Part shown: positions 16,372-25,277 of the stretch, one piece after another | How the letters are laid out: each line of letters starts with the position of its first letter | Numbering within the stretch: position 1 is the first letter of the stretch | Assembly (NCBI GenBank): GCA_965242615.1 | Contig: CBDESR010000005.1 | Location: 124,001 to 188,000 of the forward strand | Direction: 5' to 3' | DNA length: 64,000 nucleotides | DNA from: CBDBCU01 sp965242615 | GTDB taxonomy: Bacteria; Chloroflexota; Dehalococcoidia; Lucifugimonadales; UBA3495 | The notes under the pieces: model-generated | Told to the model about the DNA's origin: nothing | Databases searched by the model: none | The model's input: only the letters and a program-made list of their open reading frames with translations | Made by a program: the position numbers and the translations under genes

Positions 16372-17661
16372 TCACCAATCTAGCAGGCTTATTACCGCTA
16401 TGTCGTAGCTTTCCAGCAAGTCGTCACCCCGGTACAGCCTTAGTTGAGCATCTCCCGCTGAACAGCCGGAGATGGTTATGGAATCGCCGTGTCCGAATCC
16501 GGATGTTGAACTGTTCTCGTCCAAGCAACTGCCGATAGCCAACTTTCCCTTGCCCCCTTCGTAATCGACATCAAGCCGTACTCCCGGCGGGTTGACAACA
16601 TTGGTGAACAGGAGAAAGGTCTCGGACTGAACCAATCCCCGGATTACCGCAAACGGCGGGATACATCCCCCGGGAGTGTAGCAGGGATGACCTCGTCCAT
16701 TGATTGGCCCCTCAGGACCCTCACAGCCATCAAAGCGAACCCGGTGAACGCCTTTCTGCATCGACAAGTCGCCCAAGAGGGAAACCGGTACGGTGGCTGT
16801 AAAGGCGTCATAAAGCGGTTCGGGTCGCGTGGCTAATGTCTGCTCCAAGAGGGACGCAAATTCCGGATTCGGAGGCGGTCTGCCGCGCTTGGCTCTAATC
16901 GTTGCCAAGCGGGACAGTATTGCCGCAGCCGACATCGGCTCTGCTACTCTATCGGCATAAACCCCATTGCCTTCCAGCCAAGTGATGACCGAGTCGTGTT
17001 CCCCGGATAAACAGATAGAAACGTGTTGAGTAGCCGGGTGCAGCTCAGCTCTGGCGGCGATATCCTCCGCCGGTTCCAGCGGGTCGTCAAAATCGACCGC
17101 CAGTTCGCGGAGGCTCCGGTACAAGTTAGGGTACGGTTCTATGGCACGGACTCGAGCAACGCCGGGTTGTTGGGACAAAGGGGAAAGCAAATCCAACGCC
17201 AAGTAAGCCCAAATGTAGTCATCGTGGTTCCGACGCCGGACAATGCAATAGCTTGATGCGGCTAAACGGCACGGCATCCACTCATCACGGCCGGAGGAAT
17301 CTTGTCGGGAAATGCCCTTACTTTCCAGCCAGGTGGCGACAGTTTCAATGTCGCCGGAAAGGTCAACCGACACACCAACGGATTTGTCAGGAATATATCC
17401 TTCTTTCACATAGCGTCGTTCCGGCACCTCGCCATCCGCAACCAGTTTGTTCAGGTAGCCGTCTAGTTTGGGATACTGGCGGGAGCTATTGGCCGACCGG
17501 GTGGCGGGTTCTGCCGGCACCCTCTGACTTGTTGACTCGATCCCTGCCGGCCGGTCAACAGGCTTGGCCGCCGGCTCCGCCGCCGTACACCCCAACGCCC
17601 CCGCCGCCAGTAGCAGCAAGGCAATCAGGCAAATCGGCTTAAGGTGTATTATCGGCAGCAT
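16372..17661 (-). CDS. Large lipoprotein with an internal duplication, unknown function
   Basis: A 429-residue exported protein with lipobox AGALGC near residue 25. Two similar units are visible. The first, about residues 95-185, has VGVSVDLSGDIETVATWLE ... GVARVRAIE. The second, about 220-320, has HVSICLSGEHDSVITWLEGN ... GVHRVRFDG. Each has a strand, a V/I-TWLE helix and a closing G-V-x-R-V-R strand. The final 100 residues are Cys-containing and beta-rich. No Shine-Dalgarno is obvious at the ATG. It resembles no family I know; paired domains suggest ligand or protein binding at the cell surface. Confidence 0.65.
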   Translation of the reverse strand: MLPIIHLKPICLIALLLLAAGALGCTAAEPAAKPVDRPAGIESTSQRVPAEPATRSANSSRQYPKLDGYLNKLVADGEVPERRYVKEGYIPDKSVGVSVDLSGDIETVATWLESKGISRQDSSGRDEWMPCRLAASSYCIVRRRNHDDYIWAYLALDLLSPLSQQPGVARVRAIEPYPNLYRSLRELAVDFDDPLEPAEDIAARAELHPATQHVSICLSGEHDSVITWLEGNGVYADRVAEPMSAAAILSRLATIRAKRGRPPPNPEFASLLEQTLATRPEPLYDAFTATVPVSLLGDLSMQKGVHRVRFDGCEGPEGPINGRGHPCYTPGGCIPPFAVIRGLVQSETFLLFTNVVNPPGVRLDVDYEGGKGKLAIGSCLDENSSTSGFGHGDSITISGCSAGDAQLRLYRGDDLLESYDIAVISLLDW

Positions 17662-18027
17662 CGCGGGTTAGCCTATCACTCTTTGCCCGGCGTCCGCAAC
17701 CTTGACGGGGAAATCCAGTTGACATGCCTATCCCCGCCGATTGCGTGAGTCCGATTCTTGACATTATTTCTTATCTGATGGGAGACGGTATACGCCACGC
17801 AGAACTTCTCGGGGTGTAGTAGCTGATTAGTACCACGCCTGCACTTGTACTCCCCCGGGGACATCATCTCCGGGGGCGGTCTCCTAAAACTGAACGGCGC
17901 TGCCCGTTCAGTGACCTATCTCCAAAAAAATGCAATCCGCCCCCATCTGTGCTATCATCTTAACTTCCCCGCGCATTGCCGCCGCACACTTCAGGACGGG
18001 TGAACTGTTTGACTCCCTGCAACTCCT
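17662..18027. other. Gene-free interval with two hairpins
   Basis: No gene is supported here. A stem CCCCCGG/CCGGGGG lies at 17852-17876, and a second 9-bp stem ACTGAACGG/CCGTTCAGT at 17889-17912. The second is followed, read leftward, by TTTTAGG and could terminate leftward transcription. Nothing else is recognised. Confidence 0.5.
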
Positions 18028-19332
18028 ATGGCGACTGACGCCCCCCGGCAGGAAAGGGCCGCCGACCGCCCCCGCCGGGGACGAATGCCCGGCTTGGGCG
18101 CTTTTTCCGTAGCCCGCCAGTATCGCGACTTCCGCTATGTCTGGCTGGGCAACTTCTTTGCCATCGGCGCCCAATGGCTGCAAATGCTCTCCATCGGCTG
18201 GCTCGTCCTCGAGCTGACCGACGGCAACGCCCTGCTCACCGGTACCGCCGTGGGCATCCGCACCATCCCCGTCCTCGTTATCGGCCCTTGGGCTGGCGTA
18301 TTGGGCGACCGGGTTGACCGCCGCAAACTAGTGATGATTACCCAATCGGCCATGGCCGTCGCCGCCATCCTCTTTGCCGTTCTGGTCATCAGTACCGACC
18401 TGGATGGGGAAAATCCCAGCGGCCCGCTGCGCTGGTGGCATCCCTTCATCTATATGACCATTGCCGGCATTGCCCACTCCATCATCCAGCCGGTGCGCCA
18501 GGCTATGGTTGCCAACACCGTGCCGCGCAACGCCCTCACCGGCGCCCTGGCATTGAACGGAATGGTCTATCCCAGCACCCGCATTATCTCTCCGGCCATT
18601 GGCGGCGTACTGATTGCCCTCCTCGGGTTCAAGTGGAACTTCTTTCTCGAAGCCGTCCTCTATGTCCTGATTGTGCTGCTGCTGTTGCCGGTAAAACTGC
18701 CCTACCGCACCGATGCGCCGCCCCAGCGGGAGTCGGCCTTTGCCAGTATGCTGGCCGGCTTGCGCTATGTGAAGGATGAAAAGCGCATATTGCAACTGAT
18801 CCTGATGCCGCTGATCCCCAACCTGGTCTTTCAGCCGCTGGTTTTCGTGCTGCCGGTATTCACTACCCAGGTACTCGACCGCGGCCCGGACGCCGGCGGC
18901 GCTTTGGCTGCCGCCGTAGGCGTGGGCGGATTTATCGCCGCCGTATGCGTGGCCTTAGTCGGCTACATCTTTCCCAAGGGGATAGTAACCTTCCTCGGCT
19001 TGATTGGCGGCTGCATTTTCGTCATCCTCTTTTCCCAATCCTACTGGATGGCCGTATCCTTCGGGATGCTGATGGGAATGGGCTTTTGCCAGTATGTCTT
19101 TCGCGTCGCCAACGGGACCTTGCTGCAAACCGTAGTCCCCGACACCCTGCGCGGCCGGGTGATGAGCATTTATATGCTCGACCACGGACTTACCCCCTTG
19201 GCCACCCTGCTGATTAGTCTGTTCATCCACCTCTGGCAGCCCTCCCACGCCTTTACCGTTATCGGCGTTATCGCCTTGGCGGTAGCCCTCTTGCAAACCC
19301 TCACTTTCCGCAGCGCCCGGGCTTTGCCCTAG
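18028..19332 (+). CDS. MFS transporter (MFS_3 / EntS-like exporter)
   Basis: A 434-residue protein with about 12 hydrophobic segments. FRYVWLGNFFAIGAQWLQ and the loop GVLGDRVDRRKLVM (the G-D-R-x-x-R-R motif between TM2 and TM3) place it in the MFS_3 family of drug, siderophore or macrolide exporters. The C-terminal half repeats the pattern with LRGRVMSIYML. The first 35 residues are charged; an alternative start at 18085 has a GGGGA upstream and would remove 19 of them. It precedes another MFS gene by 21 bp, so both are likely cotranscribed. Substrate unknown. Confidence 0.85.
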   Translation: MATDAPRQERAADRPRRGRMPGLGAFSVARQYRDFRYVWLGNFFAIGAQWLQMLSIGWLVLELTDGNALLTGTAVGIRTIPVLVIGPWAGVLGDRVDRRKLVMITQSAMAVAAILFAVLVISTDLDGENPSGPLRWWHPFIYMTIAGIAHSIIQPVRQAMVANTVPRNALTGALALNGMVYPSTRIISPAIGGVLIALLGFKWNFFLEAVLYVLIVLLLLPVKLPYRTDAPPQRESAFASMLAGLRYVKDEKRILQLILMPLIPNLVFQPLVFVLPVFTTQVLDRGPDAGGALAAAVGVGGFIAAVCVALVGYIFPKGIVTFLGLIGGCIFVILFSQSYWMAVSFGMLMGMGFCQYVFRVANGTLLQTVVPDTLRGRVMSIYMLDHGLTPLATLLISLFIHLWQPSHAFTVIGVIALAVALLQTLTFRSARALP

Positions 19333-19353
19333 CCGCCGCGCCGCTTAAATCCA

Positions 19354-20793
19354 ATGCTGACCCGCATCACCCAAAGCCCCAACTACAAATGGTGGGCTTT
19401 TTGCGCCGTCGCCATTGGTACCTTTGCCTCCGTTGCCGACCAGGTCAGCGTCAATGTGGCCATGCACCCCATCGCCGGCTATTTTAAGACCGACATCCCC
19501 ACCGTGCAGTGGGTCATCCTCAGCTACACCCTGACCATCAGCGCGCTGCTGCTGCCCATGGGCCGCCTCGCCGACATCATCGGCTTGAAAAAGGTCTATA
19601 TCATCGGCTCCCTCATTTTTGCCCTCTTTGCCTTGGCCGCCGGCTTGTCCGGCGATATGGGACTGCTTATCGGCTTTCGAGTGTTGCAAGGCACCGGCGC
19701 GGCCATGACCCAAGGCACCGGAATGGCCATAATCGCCGCTGCCTTTCCGGCCACGGAGCGCGGCAAAGCCATCGGCTTGATGATGGGCATTGTCAGCGCC
19801 GGCGCCATCGTCGGCCCGGCTTTGGGCGGTTTCCTCCTCGACTGGTTCAACTGGCGCGCCGTATTCCTGGTCAACCTGCCGATGGTCGGCATCGGCGTGG
19901 CTTTATCCTTGGCCGTCTTGACCGAGCGGCGCGCCGCCGACTCAGACCAACCCCGTCCCGGCTTTGACTGGCTCGGCGCGGCTCTATCCACCGGCGCGCT
20001 GCTCCTGCTGCTGCTAACCGTAACCAATGCCTACCGTTTCGGCTGGACTTCCCCGCCCATCCTGACCGCCTTGGTGGTATTCGTCGGACTGTTGGCTGCC
20101 TTTATCCGGCAGGAATTACGGACGCCCAACCCGATGTTGAATCCCCGCTTTTTCCGCGGCCGGGCCTTTTCTGGCGGCGTAACCGCTGCATTTTTAGCCT
20201 TTTTCGGCGGCATCGCCATCTTTTTCCTGACCCCCTTTTACTTGCAGGGCGTACTAGGCTACAGCCCCACCCGAACCGGCTTGATTCTGGTGCCGGGCGC
20301 GGTCTGTATGCTCTTTCTGGGGCCGTTAAGCGGCCGTCTTTCCGACCGCTACGGATTCCGTACCTTTACCATCGGCGGCCTGCTCTGTTCCGCCGCCAGT
20401 CTGTTTATCCTTTCTTGGGTACGGGTGGACACTTCCCTATTCGTACTGCTCCCGGCCCTAATCCTGCAAAGCTGCGGAATGGGACTGTTCTTTTCCCCCA
20501 ACGCCAGCTCCGTGCTGAACTCCGTAGGGCGGGAAAGCTACGGAGTCGTATCTGCCTTCCTCAACCTGGTGCGTAACTCCGGCAATGTCATCAGCATTGC
20601 CGTATCCACCGCCATCGTTACCGCGACGATGGGGTCGTTAGGCTACGAACCCAGCCTGTCCGCGGTGCAAGTCGGCGGCGCGGCCGGCGTCGGCCACGCC
20701 TTTACCGCCGGCCTCCGCTACACCTACCTGCTGATGACTGCCCTGCTCCTTATCGCCGCCGCCATCTCCACCCTCCGCCCCCGGCCCGGGTAA
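19354..20793 (+). CDS. MFS transporter, DHA2 (EmrB/QacA) family
   Basis: A 479-residue membrane protein with about 14 hydrophobic segments, as expected for the 14-TM DHA2 drug:H+ antiporters. Diagnostic stretches are VQWVILSYTLTISALLLPMG at TM2, GRLADIIGLKKVYIIG in the first loop and GIVSAGAIVGPALGGFL, the motif C antiporter signature of TM5. It has no clear Shine-Dalgarno and follows the other exporter closely, suggesting coupled expression. It probably exports hydrophobic compounds. Confidence 0.9.
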   Translation: MLTRITQSPNYKWWAFCAVAIGTFASVADQVSVNVAMHPIAGYFKTDIPTVQWVILSYTLTISALLLPMGRLADIIGLKKVYIIGSLIFALFALAAGLSGDMGLLIGFRVLQGTGAAMTQGTGMAIIAAAFPATERGKAIGLMMGIVSAGAIVGPALGGFLLDWFNWRAVFLVNLPMVGIGVALSLAVLTERRAADSDQPRPGFDWLGAALSTGALLLLLLTVTNAYRFGWTSPPILTALVVFVGLLAAFIRQELRTPNPMLNPRFFRGRAFSGGVTAAFLAFFGGIAIFFLTPFYLQGVLGYSPTRTGLILVPGAVCMLFLGPLSGRLSDRYGFRTFTIGGLLCSAASLFILSWVRVDTSLFVLLPALILQSCGMGLFFSPNASSVLNSVGRESYGVVSAFLNLVRNSGNVISIAVSTAIVTATMGSLGYEPSLSAVQVGGAAGVGHAFTAGLRYTYLLMTALLLIAAAISTLRPRPG

Positions 20794-20887
20794 CCTACTA
20801 CGGCATTTCCAGCTCAACCCCCGGTTCCGTTCTGACGGTGACGGTGGTTGATAACGAAAATCGAGCGGAACCTCAAAGAAACCCCGG

Positions 20888-20916
20888 TTGGCAATCCCCG
20901 GCATTTCCGCTATAAT
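20888..20916 (+). promoter_or_regulatory. Promoter of rpsT
   Basis: TTGGCA (20888-20893), 17 bp, then a perfect TATAAT (20911-20916). Transcription would start near 20923, leaving a leader of about 60 nt before the TTG start of rpsT. Confidence 0.8.
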
Positions 20917-20983
20917 GGGGGCAACCGCTTTCCGGGGATACCTAAACTGGACTCCGGGGACAACGATAAAGGAGAGGAACTAC

Positions 20984-21238
20984 TTGCCCGCTAAGAAAGC
21001 CGCCCGCAAATCCGTCAAGCGGTATCGCCGCAATCAGAGTATCCGCCGCACTACCCGCACTGCCGTTACTGCCGCCCGCCGGGCGATGGGCAGCGGCGAT
21101 GCCGCCATCGCCGAACCGGCCATCCGCCACGCCATCAGCGTCATGGACCAGGCGGTCAAAAAGGGTATCCTGCACAAGAACAACGCTTCCCGCCGCAAGT
21201 CCCGTCTGGCCGCCCGCCTCAATCAGTTGACGAACTGA
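20984..21238 (+). CDS. rpsT: 30S ribosomal protein S20
   Basis: An 84-residue basic protein of S20 length and pattern: AKKAARKSVKRYRRNQ at the start, RRTTRTAVTAARRAM, a helix with MDQAVKKGILHKNNASRRKSRL near the end. It binds 16S rRNA in the 30S body. The start is TTG at 20984, nine or so bases after AAAGGAG; a reading frame opening upstream at 20888 would start inside the promoter and is rejected. The gene is monocistronic with its own strong promoter. S20 genes often begin with non-ATG codons in other bacteria too. Confidence 0.93.
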   Translation: MPAKKAARKSVKRYRRNQSIRRTTRTAVTAARRAMGSGDAAIAEPAIRHAISVMDQAVKKGILHKNNASRRKSRLAARLNQLTN

Positions 21239-21360
21239 ACCTCCATCCGCTGTTCCTATCTGTTCCCTTTGCCGGCCTTTGCCCGCTGGTCCTGAACTTG
21301 CGGGTAAGTAACGGCCCGAGCAAAGGGAACGAATTTCCAAATTCGCTGACGCGGCCCTGT

Positions 21361-21406
21361 TGACAGATGCTTTCATCTTTGTTACCTTCATAAGAACAAT
21401 AGTTTT
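21361..21406 (+). promoter_or_regulatory. lexA promoter and candidate LexA operator
   Basis: TTGACA (21361-21366), 17 bp and TACCTT (21384-21389) form the promoter. Immediately downstream, GAAC-AATA-GTTT (21395-21406) fits the GAAC-N4-GTTY shape of Gram-positive-type SOS boxes, though its inner bases differ from the Bacillus consensus. Its place at the transcription start would allow autorepression. Confidence 0.55.
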
Positions 21407-21422
21407 GTGAAGGAGTTGAGTT

Positions 21423-22073
21423 ATGCCGATTAACAAAATGCCGCCCCGCCGGAAGCGGATACTGGAGTTCATCGAGACCTTTATCGAGGACCACGGCCTG
21501 CCGCCCACGGTGCGGGACATTCAGCTGGCCTGCGACATCAGTTCCACTTCGGTGGTGGACTACAACCTGCGGATTCTGGACCGGGACGGCTACCTGATCC
21601 GCCGCCCGGATATGGCCCGGGGCATTGAACTGCTGGACGAGAGCGGCAAGCCCAAAGGCCCGGTGCCGAAAATCCAGATTGTGGGCCGCATCGCCGCCGG
21701 GGCGCCGCTGCCGGCTTTTTCCGCCGAGGGCAGCCTCGCCGGGGAGGAGTTCGACACCATCGAGGTCTCGCCGGAACTGGCCCGCCGCTACCGCCGGCTG
21801 TACGGTCTGGAAGTGCAGGGGCAGTCGATGATCGACTCGTTCATCGATGACGGGGATGTGGTCATCGTCCAGCCTGCCGAAAACGCCGATACCGGCGAGA
21901 CGGTGGTGGCCTGGTTGAAAGAGGAGGAGGAGGCTACCCTGAAAAAGTTCTACCCGGAGGGCAGCCAGATCCGGCTCCAGCCGGCCAACAGCCAGATGGA
22001 GCCCATCTATTCCGATGCCGACAATGTGGAAGTGCGCGGCCGGGTGGTGCAGGTCATCCGCAAGTTGGGCTAA
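21423..22073 (+). CDS. lexA: LexA SOS repressor
   Basis: A 216-residue repressor-peptidase. Residues 8-65 form the winged helix (LPPTVRDIQLACDISSTSVV as HTH). The self-cleavage site is Ala92-Gly93 in IAAGAPLP, with catalytic Ser135 in GQSMID and Lys174 in ATLKKFY. DNA damage and RecA filaments trigger cleavage and SOS induction. The ATG has AAGGAG upstream. The operator candidate just before it suggests autoregulation. A strong terminator follows. Confidence 0.95.
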   Translation: MPINKMPPRRKRILEFIETFIEDHGLPPTVRDIQLACDISSTSVVDYNLRILDRDGYLIRRPDMARGIELLDESGKPKGPVPKIQIVGRIAAGAPLPAFSAEGSLAGEEFDTIEVSPELARRYRRLYGLEVQGQSMIDSFIDDGDVVIVQPAENADTGETVVAWLKEEEEATLKKFYPEGSQIRLQPANSQMEPIYSDADNVEVRGRVVQVIRKLG

Positions 22074-22097
22074 TTCCGGCGCCGGCTTAAACAGAAC

Positions 22098-22149
22098 CGG
22101 CGGAGCTTTACGGGGGTATTTCCCCGGAAAGCTCCGCCGATTTCGTTTC
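22098..22149 (+). terminator. lexA terminator
   Basis: CGGCGGAGCTTT (22098-22109) pairs with AAAGCTCCGCCG (22128-22139), with an inner CGGGG/CCCCG extension, followed by ATTTCGTTTC. Confidence 0.85.
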
Positions 22150-22161
22150 GGGGTTGCTTTC

Positions 22162-22494
22162 CTAGCGTCGCCCGTTGACCAAGGCGCCGTAGGTGGCGAC
22201 CAGGAATGGTACGCAGTAGGTCAAGGGGATTTGGTAGAGGTGGGTTTCGTGCCAGTTTCCCAACAGCAGGCGGTCGCCCTGGTTCAGCAGGGTCAGGATG
22301 GTGCCGACGACCAATCCGGCGATGGCCGAGCGTTTCAGCATTGGCCGGTGGAGCAGGGCGCAGAAAAAGCACTTGATCGTTTCCGGTGGCGTCCCGTTCC
22401 CGGCGGCGGCGCGCCCCTTGAAAACAAAAGACCAACGGTTGCTGACATCCTTGCGGCAACGCTGGCAATGGGTCGGCGGCGCGGCGGTATCCAT
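22162..22494 (-). CDS. NrtS-like small membrane protein with N-terminal Cys motifs
   Basis: A 110-residue protein. Residues 50-108 contain SAIAGLVVGTILTLLNQGD and LTYCVPFLVATYGAL, two membrane segments typical of the NrtS nitrate/nitrite transporter-like family. The N-terminal 45 residues hold CQRC and CFFC, a probable zinc ribbon not typical of the minimal family. The leftward ATG at 22494 has GAGG upstream. It converges with lexA. The transport role is from the family name only. Confidence 0.65.
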   Translation of the reverse strand: MDTAAPPTHCQRCRKDVSNRWSFVFKGRAAAGNGTPPETIKCFFCALLHRPMLKRSAIAGLVVGTILTLLNQGDRLLLGNWHETHLYQIPLTYCVPFLVATYGALVNGRR

Positions 22495-22716
22495 CGCAAA
22501 ACCTCGACTCGGGGGGAAATAGACCGGGGATAGAGATGGGGTCTTTGCCGGCCGGTTCAGCCGGGGGCGATAAATAAACTGCGGGCGCAGTTTCCGGCCT
22601 TGGAAGCTGCGTCCGCAGTAAAGTAGTCAGGGAACTGGTCGGCCGGTTGGAGCTGCTCCGGGGTTAGCAGCGGCGGGCGGGCGCGGGCGGTATCCCGTTG
22701 CTGCGCCGGCGGGCGG

Positions 22717-22908
22717 CTACTGCAACTGCGGCTCCAGTTTGGCGGCGTCGGCTTTGGAGATGAACTTATGCACCTTGGTGACGCCGTCATCGGCGGCGGT
22801 GCCGGTTACCGCTTTGGTGCCGTTGTTGTGGGTCACCAGTTTGGGGTCGAGGATGGTCGTCCGCTGGCGGGTTTTCAGGTTGAAGGCCGTAATTTCATCG
22901 AGTTTCAT
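22717..22908 (-). CDS. Small DUF5679-like protein without zinc cysteines (paralogue 1)
   Basis: A 63-residue protein, AFNLKTRQ ... ILDPKLVTHNNGTKAVTG ... DDGVTKVHKF, ending in a short helix. The pattern parallels the DUF5679 zinc ribbon (A-Y-C-V-K-C-R ... NG-x-K-A-x-x-G-x-C-P-x-C-G-x-K), with all four Cys positions replaced (N, T, A, D). It is homologous along its length to the divergent gene at 23303. AAGGAG lies upstream with somewhat long spacing. The function is unknown. Confidence 0.65.
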   Translation of the reverse strand: MKLDEITAFNLKTRQRTTILDPKLVTHNNGTKAVTGTAADDGVTKVHKFISKADAAKLEPQLQ

Positions 22909-23302
22909 CGTCTTGCGTTCCGCTCCTTTACGAAAGATTTGGCGGTTCCGGGGGGAACTAGTTTTACATTATGTAATATACAAAACCATTACATTTTGTC
23001 AAGTAGAATCCAACGGGATTTTGCCGCGCCGGGACACCGGTTGCGGCGGCGGTATCGCCGTCCTACTGGCCGCATCAAATCGCTGGCGGGAAACAAAGGG
23101 CCGGCATTTCCAGCAAAGATAAACATATTTTGAATTAAAAACAAAACAAATAATGCAACTTCGTACTTGCTGGCTATTGACAATTTCAACTTTTAACTAT
23201 AGTGTAGGTGCCAGCAAAGCGGGGGAGCCTAACAGCCCCGCCGCCCGGCGGCCAGGTTCGTAGTCCAGCCGCCAAATCAACATAACGGAGGCAGCCATTC
23301 TT
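22909..23302. promoter_or_regulatory. Divergent regulatory region between the two small paralogues
   Basis: AT-rich interval without a gene. Leftward promoter: TTGACA (complement of 22997-23002), 16 bp, TATATT (complement of 22975-22980). Rightward candidate: TTGACA (23177-23182) with TATAGT 15 bp or TAGTGT 17 bp later. A small palindrome TTACATTATGTAA lies at about 22965-22977 over the leftward -10, a possible operator. Confidence 0.6.
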
Positions 23303-23497
23303 ATGAGTGAAAAGTTGATGGCCTACTGCCTGAAGCTCAGGGAGAACGTCGAGGTCGAGAACCCCCGGGTGGAGCAGGCCAAGAACGGCGTGTATTTCCT
23401 GAAGGGCAACGCCAAGGGGAGCCCGGAGCTCAAGGTCTCCAAGATCCTCAGCAAGGACGACGCAACCCGCATTATGTCCGAGATCGGCGCGGCCTAG
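23303..23497 (+). CDS. Small DUF5679-like protein without zinc cysteines (paralogue 2)
   Basis: A 64-residue protein beginning MSEKLMAYCLKLRENVEVE, then AKNGVYFLKGNAKGSPELKV and SKILSKDDATRIM. MAYCLKLR and KNG..x..KG match the DUF5679 frame MAYCVKCR ... KNGR.A..G, keeping only one of the four zinc cysteines. The C-terminal SKxDA-helix is shared with paralogue 1. CGGAGG lies 12 bases before the ATG. High Lys/Glu content and an isolated promoter suggest an abundant small protein. Confidence 0.75.
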   Translation: MSEKLMAYCLKLRENVEVENPRVEQAKNGVYFLKGNAKGSPELKVSKILSKDDATRIMSEIGAA

Positions 23498-23527
23498 AGG
23501 GGAACGCCGGTACCGCCAAAAAAAACC

Positions 23528-23652
23528 GCCGGCCGGTTCGTCTCTACGCCGGCCGGCGTCCATTCCGGGAACGCCAAAATTGCAGTACTCATCCTTCGGA
23601 TGAGCCGCCACGCGCTGGTGTCCGTTGCGCCGGGATTCCCGGCTCTTTTTTT
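23528..23652 (+). terminator. Hairpin series and terminator after paralogue 2
   Basis: Three stems follow the gene: CGCCGGCCGG/CCGGCCGGCG at about 23527-23560; CTCATCC/GGATGAG at about 23588-23604; and GCCGGG/CCCGGC (23629-23643) followed by TCTTTTTTTG. The last is a textbook intrinsic terminator. The middle hairpin could be part of a structured 3' untranslated region or small RNA. Nothing else is seen up to truB. Confidence 0.75.
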
Positions 23653-23783
23653 GTTTCGTTCACCGCCCCAATCCACCGGAATGACACAGTCGTTACGCTG
23701 TTGAGGTAAGACACCGATGACCGAGCGGGTGGGATTCCGGGATGAGAGCAATCGGGGGAAGTGCCCGGCAGGGGACGGGGTAG

Positions 23784-24764
23784 TCAGGGGTTGATGGCGT
23801 CGGCGGCGTAGGGGGAGGGCGTGTCCAGTTGGAAAACTTTGACCGGCTGCCAGGAGTTGGCGGGACGGTCGTAGCGGACCAGAGCCAGAAAGCGGTCATC
23901 CGGGGCGTAGGCGCGAAACTGCTCGAGGTAGCCGGCTTCTATTGCCAATGCCGTACGCCCCAAGCTGACGGCTTGCCCGTTCCGCAGCAGCCGTTCCCCT
24001 TGGGGGTTGACCCGCACGGCGCGCAGCCCCCGCAAGGCCCGGTCAACGGGATGCAGGTGAGATTGCCAACCGCCGGCAGTTTCGGTTTCAGCTGCCGCCA
24101 ATCCTTCCAGGGTGATGCCATCGGCGGCGGCAAAGCCGCCGCAGTATTCCCGGGTTAAGTCGGTTACATAGCCGCCGACACCCAGGGCCGCCCCGAGGTC
24201 GTGAGCCAGGGAGCGCATATAGACGCCGCGCCCGCACTCGACGGTCAAGGTCAGCAACGGCAAGGCAAAGTCGGTCAGTTGGATGTCGAAAATATCGACC
24301 GGACGGGCCGCCCGTTCCACTTCCTTACCGGCCCGGGCCAGTTTATAGAGCCGTTGCCCCTGCACCTTGACCGCGCTATACATTGGCGGCGTCTGCTCAA
24401 TAGCGCCGATAAAGGGCGTTAATGCGGTCGCAATGATGTTGGCGGTCAGGCCATCGGGGTTGCCGGTTTCGGTGATTTCCCCTTCGGCGTCATAGGTGGT
24501 GCTGACGGCGCCGAGGCGCATTACCATTCGGTAGCGTTTCACCCCGTCCACCACATAGTCCATCAGGCGGGTGGCTTGGCCGAAACAGATCGGCAGGACG
24601 CCTTGGGCCAAGGGATCCATCGTACCGCAGTGGCCGACTTTCTGGCCGGGGCCGGCGATGCGCTTTACCTGCCGCAAGGATTCCATCGAAGTCATCCCTA
24701 CCGGCTTGTAGAAGTTCAGAAATCCGTTCAGCGACGGGACGCCGGTTTTGCGGTTGCGGGGCAT
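23784..24764 (-). CDS. truB: tRNA pseudouridine(55) synthase TruB
   Basis: A 326-residue enzyme that converts U55 of the tRNA T-arm to pseudouridine. NFYKPVGMTS opens the catalytic domain and the motif KVGHCGTMDPLAQGVL places the nucleophile Asp50. RLYKLARAGKEVER and GVYMRSLAHDLG follow as in the family. The C-terminal region (from about 250) resembles a PUA-like domain. It is the last gene of the leftward nusA operon, 6 bp after rbfA. Confidence 0.95.
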   Translation of the reverse strand: MPRNRKTGVPSLNGFLNFYKPVGMTSMESLRQVKRIAGPGQKVGHCGTMDPLAQGVLPICFGQATRLMDYVVDGVKRYRMVMRLGAVSTTYDAEGEITETGNPDGLTANIIATALTPFIGAIEQTPPMYSAVKVQGQRLYKLARAGKEVERAARPVDIFDIQLTDFALPLLTLTVECGRGVYMRSLAHDLGAALGVGGYVTDLTREYCGGFAAADGITLEGLAAAETETAGGWQSHLHPVDRALRGLRAVRVNPQGERLLRNGQAVSLGRTALAIEAGYLEQFRAYAPDDRFLALVRYDRPANSWQPVKVFQLDTPSPYAADAINP

Positions 24765-24770
24765 AGCTGA

Positions 24771-25217
24771 CTAACCGCCGGGCGGAAAGGATAGGGGGCC
24801 GTTGTAACGGGGTGATTCTTGCGGGTTGCGGGGGCTGGCATTATCGGGTTGCGGGGATGGAGCCGGATCGACCGGTTCCACGCGCAGCCGGTCCATCAGG
24901 CGCAACAGGGCATCGGCGTTTTCCATAGAATCGTCCAGGGCGAATTTCAGGAAAGGGACATAGCGCAGTTTGAGCCGGTCGCGCAATTCCCGGCGCAGAA
25001 AGGCCGCCGCCGATTGGATGCCGTCCAGAGCGGTTTCCCGGGTTTCCTGGTCGCCCATAACGCTGACCAGGACCCGCGCGCTCCGCAGGTCACTGGCGGT
25101 CTGCACCTGGGTAATGCTGATGACGCCGCCCAAGCGGGGGTCTTTAATTTCCCGGGCCAGGAGTTGGCTGATTTCCTGGCGGAGCAGGCCGTTGATGCGC
25201 TCAACCCGTCGGGACAT
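24771..25217 (-). CDS. rbfA: Ribosome-binding factor A
   Basis: A 148-residue protein with the RbfA KH-like core: RRVERINGLLRQEISQLLAR, EIKDPRLGGVISITQV and the C-terminal helix LRRELRDRLKLRYVP with the strand FLKFALDDSMENA. It matures 16S rRNA and releases 30S subunits. The last 35 residues are Pro/Asn-rich and dispensable-looking. It lies between infB and truB in the conserved order. Confidence 0.93.
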   Translation of the reverse strand: MSRRVERINGLLRQEISQLLAREIKDPRLGGVISITQVQTASDLRSARVLVSVMGDQETRETALDGIQSAAAFLRRELRDRLKLRYVPFLKFALDDSMENADALLRLMDRLRVEPVDPAPSPQPDNASPRNPQESPRYNGPLSFPPGG

Positions 25218-25277
25218 TCGGGATAGCCTCCGGCATAGGATGGGGACGGGCTAATCCGGTTGGGAAAACCGCCAACC

